A DNA stretch of 6,177 nucleotides from Bacteroidales bacterium (GTDB taxonomy: Bacteria; Bacteroidota; Bacteroidia; Bacteroidales; Paludibacteraceae), in the NCBI GenBank assembly GCA_900768725.1, contig CAAGDU010000166.1, positions 1 through 6,177 on the forward strand. Reading direction: 5' to 3'. Position 1 is the stretch's first letter; every line of letters starts with the position of its first letter. The notes under the pieces are model-generated. The model ran no database searches. It was not told the DNA's origin and saw only the letters and a list, made by a program, of their open reading frames with translations. A program made the translations under genes and the position numbers. Shown here in pieces: positions 1 through 5,205 of this stretch.

Positions 1-7
1 GAATTAA

Positions 8-116
8 GACCCCCTCCAACTCCCCCTACAAAGGGGGAGAGAAAGGAAGATTAGTTTAGTTAGACAAAAGTAATTATATTTACCCCTCCCTTTGTAGGGA
101 GGGCAGGGGTGGGTCC
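8..116. repeat. BIME-like double-hairpin element, copy A
   Basis: This 109-bp element fills the otherwise gene-free space downstream of the prenyl synthase gene. Its left hairpin is CTCCCCCT-ACAA-AGGGGGAG (20-39) and its right hairpin is CCCTCCCT-TTGT-AGGGAGGG (84-103); both have perfect 8-bp stems and four-base loops that are complements of each other (ACAA/TTGT). The outer ends are imperfect inverted repeats (GACCCCCTCC at 8-17 and GGGGTGGGTCC at 106-116). The A/T-rich centre is also shared with copy B. On the minus strand the centre contains TACTTTTG (64-71), which fits TAnnTTTG, but no convincing -33 box was found. The right end overlaps the last two bases of the prenyl synthase stop codon's complement. 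Bases 1-7 hold nothing recognisable. Confidence 0.88.
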
Positions 117-1060
117 TATTCTTTCCTCTTCATTAGTTTCTCCGCAAGGGCGCGCAGGTGGTTGGTGGCGTTGTTCTGCGGCAGGGTGTCGAGCAGTCGG
201 AGTGCTTCGCGCGTATGCTCTGCCATCACACCCTCGCATACCTCGCGCACGCCGAGGCGGGTGTAGAGGTCGGTTACGGCGGCTATCTTCTCCGCGGCGC
301 TGTGCGTAGTATCTGCCATCCATCCCAGCAACGCCTGCCGCGTCTCGCCTTCTGCGCGTTGCAGCGCGGTGAGGAGCATATAGGTCTTTTTGTTGCAGAG
401 GATATCGCCGCCGATGGCTTTGCCGAAGGTGGCGGGGTCGCCATACACATCCAAGATGTCGTCTTGCAACTGAAACGCCAACCCGACATGGATGCCAAAG
501 TCGTACAACGCCTGTTGCTGCTCCTCGGGCGCGTCGGCGATATACGCACCTATCTGCAAGGCGGTGGCGAGCAACACGGAGGTCTTCAGACGAATCATCA
601 TCATATAATCGTCTATCGACACATCGTCTCTGCGCTCGAAATCCACGTCATACTGCTGCCCCTCGCATATCTCCGTCGCCATCTTGTTGAACAGACGGAG
701 CACCCGCGGCAACTTATCTTCCCGCACCTTGCTCAGCAACTTATACGCCTCTATCAGCATCTGGTCGCCCGACAGGATGGCGGTGTTGTCGTCCCATTTC
801 ACGTGCACCGTCGGTCGTCCGCGGCGCACCGACGCCTTGTCCATCACATCATCGTGCAGCAGGGTGAAGTTATGAAACACCTCCAGCGCCAGCGCGGCAG
901 GCACCACGTCTTCTTCCTTCCCGCCGAACAGTTCGCAGGCGATGAGTGCCAACGTCGGACGGATACGTTTGCCGCCCGATGCCAGCGTGTACGCAATAGG
1001 TGCATACAAGCCCTGCGGCTCACGCGACCAATCTAATTGGGATAAGTAGGAATCTATCAT
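116..1060 (-). CDS. Polyprenyl diphosphate synthase (short/medium chain, IspA-like)
   Basis: This is a cytosolic trans-isoprenyl diphosphate synthase of 314 residues, a normal length for the family. It condenses isopentenyl diphosphate onto allylic diphosphates. Visible motifs are GGKR at residues 29-32, the first Asp-rich motif DDVMD (D70, D71, D74) followed by RRG, and the second Asp-rich motif DDILD (D200, D201, D204). Residue F65, five positions before the first Asp-rich motif, is aromatic, which in this family tends to limit the product to about C15-C20; the exact product is inference. DDVMD lacks the two-residue insertion of E. coli IspA. The ATG at 1058-1060 is preceded by GGAGGGGG about 11 nt upstream, and that stretch belongs to a repeat element rather than a unique leader. 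The TAG stop at 116-118 abuts a second copy of the same repeat. It lies 82 bp downstream of ddl and is probably co-transcribed with it. Family is near certain; the symbol is left open because chain length is unproven. Confidence 0.95.
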   Translation of the reverse strand: MIDSYLSQLDWSREPQGLYAPIAYTLASGGKRIRPTLALIACELFGGKEEDVVPAALALEVFHNFTLLHDDVMDKASVRRGRPTVHVKWDDNTAILSGDQMLIEAYKLLSKVREDKLPRVLRLFNKMATEICEGQQYDVDFERRDDVSIDDYMMMIRLKTSVLLATALQIGAYIADAPEEQQQALYDFGIHVGLAFQLQDDILDVYGDPATFGKAIGGDILCNKKTYMLLTALQRAEGETRQALLGWMADTTHSAAEKIAAVTDLYTRLGVREVCEGVMAEHTREALRLLDTLPQNNATNHLRALAEKLMKRKE

Positions 1061-1069
1061 GATGAATAG

Positions 1070-1180
1070 GACCCCCTCCGTCTCCCCCTACAAAGGGGGA
1101 GGGTATGAGGGATTAGTTTTTATTAGACGAAGGTAATTTTATTTACTCCCTCCCTTTGTAGGGAGGGCAGGGGTGGGTCC
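1070..1180. repeat. BIME-like double-hairpin element, copy B
   Basis: This 111-bp element lies between ddl and the prenyl synthase gene and is alignable with copy A over its whole length in the same orientation. Hairpins are CTCCCCCT-ACAA-AGGGGGAG (1082-1101) and CCCTCCCT-TTGT-AGGGAGGG (1148-1167), with the same outer inverted ends (GGACCCCCTCC from 1069, GGGGTGGGTCC at 1170-1180). The A/T-rich centre matches copy A with a few substitutions and small indels. Bases 1143-1180 are also ddl coding sequence, supplying its last eleven residues and stop. The other end provides a GGAGGGGG stretch 11 nt upstream of the prenyl synthase ATG. No T-tract follows either hairpin, so they are not classic terminators. 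Confidence 0.9.
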
Positions 1181-2183
1181 CCTCTTCAATGATTTCGCTC
1201 AGCACCTCGCCGATGTTCAGCCCTGCGGCGCGCACCTGCTGCGGGATGAACGACGTAGCCGTCATCCCCGGCGTGGTGTTCACCTCTAACAGGTTTATCT
1301 CCACTGGGGACGCGGGCGTCTCGCCCGCGGTCATTTTTAAATTGCTCAGTATGTAATCCACCCGAATGATCCCGTGGCAGCCAAGGATGTCGTAAATCCG
1401 CAGTGTCATCGCCTGCACCGCGTCGCGCACCGCGTCGGGGATACGCGCCGGCGTTATCTCGTCCACCTCACCTTTGTACTTCGCGTCGTAGTCGAAAAAC
1501 TCGTTCTTCGTCACCACCTCCGTGATGGGGAATGCCACGGCTTTCTCACGCGTCTTATATACGCCGCAGGTGATCTCCGTGCCTTGCATGAACGCCTCGC
1601 AGATGACCTCATCCCCCTCCTCGAAGGCGCGCGCAATGGCAGGTGCTACCTCCGAAGGTGTCTTCACCTTCGTGCAGCCGAAACTCGACCCGCCCACGTT
1701 GCTCTTGATGAAGCACGGCAAACCCACTTTCGCCACTATCTCCTCGTCCGTCGGACGTGCCTCGCCCCTGCGCAGCAACAGACTCGGCGCGATACGGATG
1801 CCGAAACCTTGCAGGTAGTGGTTGCAGGCGTATTTGTTGAACGTCAGCGCCGCCGCCAACACCCCGCAGCACGAATACGGAATACCCATCATGTCCAGAT
1901 AACCTTGCAGACGACCGTTCTCACCCGGCGTACCATGGATGGTGATGTACGCATAGTCAAACCTGCGCTTCTCCCCCTCATAAGTATAGGAAAAATCGTT
2001 CTTATCTATCGGCACCAACACGCCTTCTTCCACTTCCACTTCCCACTGCTTGCCGCGCACACGAACGATATGCACCTCATAACGCGCCTTGTCTAAAAAC
2101 GAGTATATACCCGCCGCACTACGCAGCGACACCTCATGCTCCGAACTGTCCCCGCCGGCTATGATGGCTATATGCTTTTTCAT
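1143..2183 (-). CDS. ddl: D-alanine--D-alanine ligase
   Basis: This ATP-grasp ligase joins two D-alanines for the peptidoglycan stem peptide, in the cytoplasm. From ATG 2183 it has 346 residues. Visible motifs are the N-terminal AGGDSSEHEVSL (9-20), HGTPGENGRLQG (83-94), FNKYACN with K118, FIKSNVGGSSFG (158-169), FFDYDAKY (229-236), RVDYIL (274-279) and LEVNTTPGMT (299-308) with metal-ligand E300 and N302. I chose ATG 2183 because it opens directly on the MKKHIAIIAGG strand and lies just downstream of a strong promoter. The longer frame to 2246 starts with a TTG that is the promoter's own -33 box. Two parts are unusual. Residues 285-293 (TAGETPASP), in the loop between RVDYIL and LLEVN, are encoded by a 25-bp palindromic repeat; this loop is about 11 residues longer than in E. 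coli DdlB. The last residues THPCPPYKGRE are encoded by the end of an intergenic repeat. All recognised catalytic motifs are intact, so the enzyme is probably active. Confidence 0.96.
   Translation of the reverse strand: MKKHIAIIAGGDSSEHEVSLRSAAGIYSFLDKARYEVHIVRVRGKQWEVEVEEGVLVPIDKNDFSYTYEGEKRRFDYAYITIHGTPGENGRLQGYLDMMGIPYSCCGVLAAALTFNKYACNHYLQGFGIRIAPSLLLRRGEARPTDEEIVAKVGLPCFIKSNVGGSSFGCTKVKTPSEVAPAIARAFEEGDEVICEAFMQGTEITCGVYKTREKAVAFPITEVVTKNEFFDYDAKYKGEVDEITPARIPDAVRDAVQAMTLRIYDILGCHGIIRVDYILSNLKMTAGETPASPVEINLLEVNTTPGMTATSFIPQQVRAAGLNIGEVLSEIIEEGTHPCPPYKGRE
1306..1330 (+). repeat. 25-bp palindromic repeat inside ddl, copy 1
   Basis: GGGGA is followed by the perfect hairpin CGCGGGCG-TCT-CGCCCGCG (1311-1329) and one G. 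A second copy occurs at 6153-6177 on the opposite strand. In ddl the minus strand is translated through it as TAGETPASP, in a surface-type loop between two conserved strands. It contains no stop codon in any of the six frames. Confidence 0.9.
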
Positions 2184-2215
2184 ACCTAAGTGTAACTCAT
2201 TACAAAATTTGGCGA

Positions 2216-2247
2216 CAAAATTACTGCTTTTTTTTGAGATATGCAAG
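2216..2247 (-). promoter_or_regulatory. Bacteroidota-type promoter of ddl
   Basis: On the minus strand TAATTTTG (2216-2223) matches the Bacteroidota -7 consensus TAnnTTTG exactly. The -33 box CTTG (2244-2247) matches three of four bases of TTTG, and the spacing between them is 20 nt, containing a run of eight A. Initiation would be expected a few bases past 2216, giving a leader of roughly 25-30 nt before ATG 2183. The leader has no strong Shine-Dalgarno sequence, as is usual in the phylum. This site argues that ddl, and probably the downstream prenyl synthase gene, is transcribed independently of the transporter. Confidence 0.75.
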
Positions 2248-2270
2248 AAATAAGCAATTATTTGCTATTT
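2248..2270 (-). terminator. Weak AT-rich hairpin between transporter and ddl
   Basis: On the minus strand AAATAGCAA, loop ATAA, then TTGC-t-TATTT can fold into a nine-pair stem with one bulged T. It lies about 30 bp past the transporter stop and directly upstream of the ddl -33 box. The following bases (CTTGC) are not a clear U-tract, so this is at best a weak terminator for the upstream unit. It could equally be a chance AT-rich palindrome. Confidence 0.25.
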
Positions 2271-2301
2271 TCTATGTAAGTAACATTCTGCATTTGGAAA
2301 A

Positions 2302-3423
2302 CTATCTTTTCTTACCTAAAATTAGCAGTTGAATACTATTGAAGATGTTCTGCCAGATGATATAGGCAGCGGGACCAAGGGCAGCGAGGGGGCAGAGGTA
2401 AGTCTGCGCCATCCATACACCGAGGGTGGTGTTCTTCTGCCCAAAGGCTTGCCCCGCCGTTACTTTGCTCACGGAGGGCATATCCGTAGGCAAGTCCTCG
2501 CGGATGACCTCCGCGCGGTAGTCCTCACCCTTCGACGGCGCAGGGAAATAGTAGCCTATTGCCTTGCCGAGAAAGAACTGCAAGACGCAAGTAATCAGTG
2601 CACCGCCAAAGAGGAGGGCGACCGTCCAGCCGTTGAAGCGGGTAGTGAGCAGTGTGTGGGTGATGTCCGCCATGAGGATGATGAGCGTGCCTGCCCAGAG
2701 ATAGAAAGGCACGGATGCCCATGCCTTGGTAAGCGCGAAACGCTTGTCGGTGCCTTTGTGTCGTTGGTAGCCGTCATAGCACAGCCGCAGCAACCACGCG
2801 GCAAAGAACGGTCCGAGCAACAACGGACCGACCTTGCCGAGTATCAGTACCGAGGCATGCCAAAAGGTCATGTCTGCCATCGGATTGACCACAGGGAAGA
2901 AAGCCGGCACGATAATCGCCGTAGCGATATTGCTGAGCATGGTGAAAGTAGTGAGGTTCTGTATAGAGCCGCCCATCTTGCCTGCGATGATAGGCGCTGC
3001 CGTGGCGGTGGGCATGAGCACGCATATCATCAGCCCTTGGGCAATGGCGGAGATATCCAATCCCCATGCCCCAACTTCGTTCCTGTTCAACGCCATAATG
3101 CCGTAGTAGAGCCCGACGGCAATGGCAAGTTGCAGGAAGAGCACGATCCAATGCCAGCGGTGCAAACGCAAGTCCAACGGATTCACCTTGCAGAAGGTGA
3201 AGAACAACATGAAGAAAATCATCGGCGGCAGGAGGAACATCAGGTGGCGGAACAACGAATAGCCCGCCACGCCGATTACCATCGCCAGCCAAAGGGTATG
3301 TCTGTCAAGAAATCGTTTCAATGTAGTAGGTATTTTGGAGATTATAGCCGCTATAGATGCTATAGATGCTATAGATGCTATAGCGGCTATATATTTATTT
3401 TGACCCGATGGGTCGATGCGCAC
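2302..3423 (-). CDS. BASS-like (bile acid:sodium symporter superfamily) membrane transporter
   Basis: This is an inner-membrane protein with about nine or ten hydrophobic segments, beginning near residue 42. The half-site motif MPTATAAPIIAGKMGG (137-152), followed by NLTTFTMLSN, and the late stretch AGQAFGQKNTTLGVWMAQTY (323-342) are typical of BASS-like transporters; the substrate cannot be read from sequence. Between the last transmembrane pairs is a polar loop of about 28 residues (PAPSKGEDYRAE...VSK, 294-320), longer than I would expect. The start is doubtful. The frame opens at GTG 3423, five bases past the phosphatase stop, but residues 12-27 (IAAIASIASIASIAAI) are translated from a 9-bp tandem repeat. 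There is no ATG before residue 48, which already lies in the first membrane segment. A TTG at 3321 would give a natural N terminus reading (M)KRFLDRHTLWLAM and a 339-residue protein. The repeat would then be untranslated leader. Function class is fairly sure; start is not. Confidence 0.85.
   Translation of the reverse strand: MRIDPSGQNKYIAAIASIASIASIAAIISKIPTTLKRFLDRHTLWLAMVIGVAGYSLFRHLMFLLPPMIFFMLFFTFCKVNPLDLRLHRWHWIVLFLQLAIAVGLYYGIMALNRNEVGAWGLDISAIAQGLMICVLMPTATAAPIIAGKMGGSIQNLTTFTMLSNIATAIIVPAFFPVVNPMADMTFWHASVLILGKVGPLLLGPFFAAWLLRLCYDGYQRHKGTDKRFALTKAWASVPFYLWAGTLIILMADITHTLLTTRFNGWTVALLFGGALITCVLQFFLGKAIGYYFPAPSKGEDYRAEVIREDLPTDMPSVSKVTAGQAFGQKNTTLGVWMAQTYLCPLAALGPAAYIIWQNIFNSIQLLILGKKR
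3344..3390. repeat. 9-bp tandem repeat enclosed by a 13-bp inverted repeat
   Basis: Three perfect copies of CTATAGATG (3351-3377) are followed by a partial fourth (CTATAG). The block is bounded by a perfect 13-bp inverted repeat: ATAGCCGCTATAG (3344-3356) and CTATAGCGGCTAT (3378-3390). The unit is three codons long, so changes in copy number keep the frame; on the minus strand it reads Ala-Ser-Ile. It falls between the phosphatase stop and the first convincing transporter residues. It is either an untranslated leader structure or an odd N-terminal extension. Confidence 0.9.
3402..3414. repeat. Short hairpin after the phosphatase gene
   Basis: GACCC-ATC-GGGTC on the minus strand forms a perfect 5-bp stem 14 bp past the phosphatase stop. 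On the minus strand it is followed by AAAATAAATATATA and not by T residues, so it is not a standard terminator for the phosphatase transcript. It lies just upstream of the 9-bp tandem repeat and within the doubtful N-terminal part of the transporter frame. Confidence 0.45.
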
Positions 3424-3428
3424 GTCAT

Positions 3429-5186
3429 CTATTCAACAGAAGTACCGCCGAGGGTGAACAGCCCCTGCGGAGTTTCGATATAGAGGTGCCCGTTGCGGAT
3501 AAGTTTGCGATAGGAAACGCGGTCGCTCATCGTCTGCTCAGGGGAGACCATACTGGTTATTCCGCTCGGCAGAGCAGGACAGGTATTCACCACCTTGTAG
3601 TTCGCATCGCGGCACTCATCCTCTTTGGCGTTGAGGTCTGACGATTTGTTGCCGCCGGCTATAGTGAAGATATAGTCAATGCCCAAGCCGGCATCCACAT
3701 CGTTGAAGACCCAGTAGTACCAGCCGCTCACATCCTCGGTAGGAGTCTCGCCGGTAGCTTCCCACGCCGACTGCACAGAGGGCATCGCCGGACGGGTATT
3801 CCATGTGTATTTGGTGTCTGTCCCGTCTATATAGGTCTCAGATGTCTTGGTGATTTTATCCCCTCCGTTCCACCACCATATCGTGGACGGACCGTTCGGA
3901 CTGTAGCATTTGACTACGATGGTTTTATATTGTCCGTCGGGGGTATCGGTCGGTACGACATACGGATCGGGAATCTCAGTGGGCTGCACACCGTTGAGTT
4001 TCTGCTTTAGGCAGTCGATATGCTTCTGCGTGAGGTAACCGTTTGTGATAAAGTACTCCGACACTGCCTTCTCCAAGTCCACTACACTGTTCATGTCATA
4101 CACGCCGCAGATCCGACGCATGGAATATGCCAAGATACCCTTGTCGCGGAACTCCTCTATCTGCATGTTGTTGGTGTATTGGTAGTCGTCCGCCACCTGC
4201 TGCCACGTAGCGCCGCACAGAGCCGCCAGCGTAGCGGAGAAGACACCTGTGCGGTCCGTACCCAAAGCGCAGTGGATCTGAAACGGACCCGGATGCGACG
4301 GACTGATGATGAAGTCCACCACCTCGGCTACCCACTGACCGAACTTCGTACCCACGGAGTTGAAATACACCTCGTTGTAGGAGGGAGTGCTCCCGTTTTG
4401 CGTACCTACATACAGGACGCCGTTGTTGTTGATAATCTGCTGATAATAAGCAGGAATAGCCTCTTTGTAGGTCTTGCCGCCGCAGGTGTAGGAGTTCATC
4501 TTGCCCGACTCATTCTCCGAGAGGCAGATGTCGTTTTGGATGCCCGCGCGGGTAGCCAGCGAGTCAATCCATGTGAGACGCGCGTGCTCCGTGTCGTACT
4601 TCGCACGATAGGCATGATAGGGATGGTAACTGCGATAGAGGCAAGTGGTGGCAGGCACGCGGCGGAAATTGCTAATCTTGTGTTGGTCCACAGAATCGGT
4701 CAGGTCGAAATCGCTCAACGGACGCACCTGCTTGGCGAACGCCGAGTTGGCTTGTATCTCGTCCATATCCTCGTAAGAGAAGACCACCACGAGGTTGCCG
4801 CCCGCAAAACGGTAGTTCTTGTCCATCCAAGAAGTATTGTCTATCCATTTGCCGCTGCTGTTGAACTTAAACTCAGGATGCCCCGAGTTGCCGGGGATGT
4901 TCATCACCTCCCATTTGAGCGTTACGAAATAGCAGTTGGAAGCGGCATCGTATGCCATCTTGTAGTGCTCGTCTTTGCCCCAGCCGTTCATCGAACCATA
5001 GACGTAGAGGGCACTCTGATTGGTGTTCGTGGAGAAATAGCCCGATCCCATCGGATAGAGGAAAGTGATGGTGGAGTCGGCAGTGTTCTCCATAAAGCAG
5101 CGTTTCTTGTCTGCTTCGGTAGGGTTGAGCGCAAAAGCGCACACGGACGTGATGGCGAGCATCACAGTTAAGAAAATGTGTTTCAT
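3429..5186 (-). CDS. Secreted CX5R tyrosine-phosphatase-like protein with carbohydrate-binding-like modules
   Basis: The 585-residue protein starts MKHIFLTVMLAITSVCAFA, a signal peptide with a likely cut after AFA (residue 19), so it acts outside the cytoplasm. Residues 38-137 look like a CBM20/48-type beta-sandwich (LYVYGSMNGWG, then EFKFNSSGKWID). Residues 170-395 are a protein tyrosine phosphatase-like domain of the bacterial Y_phosphatase3 kind. It begins ISNFRR...LYRSYHPY and contains the P-loop HCALGTDRTG (305-314), with nucleophile C306 and phosphate-binding R312, followed by ADDYQYTNN. Residues 420-520 resemble a CBM26-like starch-binding module (IWWWNGGDK, GWYYWVFNDV, DYIFTIAGGN). 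The tail YRKLIRNGHLYIETPQGLF (559-577) looks like the short C-terminal segment common on exported Bacteroidota proteins. ATG 5186 is 19 bp after the porin stop; a longer frame to 5246 only overlaps the porin gene. Phosphatase fold is well supported; the binding modules are by resemblance; the substrate is unknown. Confidence 0.88.
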   Translation of the reverse strand: MKHIFLTVMLAITSVCAFALNPTEADKKRCFMENTADSTITFLYPMGSGYFSTNTNQSALYVYGSMNGWGKDEHYKMAYDAASNCYFVTLKWEVMNIPGNSGHPEFKFNSSGKWIDNTSWMDKNYRFAGGNLVVVFSYEDMDEIQANSAFAKQVRPLSDFDLTDSVDQHKISNFRRVPATTCLYRSYHPYHAYRAKYDTEHARLTWIDSLATRAGIQNDICLSENESGKMNSYTCGGKTYKEAIPAYYQQIINNNGVLYVGTQNGSTPSYNEVYFNSVGTKFGQWVAEVVDFIISPSHPGPFQIHCALGTDRTGVFSATLAALCGATWQQVADDYQYTNNMQIEEFRDKGILAYSMRRICGVYDMNSVVDLEKAVSEYFITNGYLTQKHIDCLKQKLNGVQPTEIPDPYVVPTDTPDGQYKTIVVKCYSPNGPSTIWWWNGGDKITKTSETYIDGTDTKYTWNTRPAMPSVQSAWEATGETPTEDVSGWYYWVFNDVDAGLGIDYIFTIAGGNKSSDLNAKEDECRDANYKVVNTCPALPSGITSMVSPEQTMSDRVSYRKLIRNGHLYIETPQGLFTLGGTSVE

Positions 5187-5205
5187 GTTATTGGTTGTTT
5201 GATTG

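Noticed and set aside
64..71. Promoter -7 box TACTTTTG inside element A, minus strand
   Set aside because: It fits TAnnTTTG, but no matching -33 TTTG is seen 19-20 bases upstream and copy B has TACCTTCG at the same place, so conservation is poor.
84..103. Intrinsic terminator after the prenyl synthase gene
   Set aside because: The hairpin is strong, but on the transcribed strand it is followed by GTAAATATAATTAC and not a T-run, and the same hairpin occurs between co-directed genes at 1148-1167.
158..1036. Long plus-strand open frame of 292 residues opposite the prenyl synthase gene
   Set aside because: It is antisense to a clear enzyme with all motifs, and its translation shows no recognisable domain, only the composition expected from a GC-rich reverse complement.
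3351..3383. Possible CRISPR-like repeat array
   Set aside because: The units are 9 bp and directly adjacent with no unique spacers, so it is a simple tandem repeat.
2329..3483. Long plus-strand open frame of 384 residues opposite the transporter
   Set aside because: Rich in Arg, His, Glu and Gln with no domain; antisense shadow of a membrane-protein gene.
4020..5171. Plus-strand open frame of 383 residues opposite the phosphatase gene
   Set aside because: Antisense shadow; no motif or plausible start region.
5170..5186. Lipoprotein signal at the cysteine of ITSVCAFA
   Set aside because: The residue before Cys is Val and no lipobox is formed; AFA is a better signal peptidase I site.
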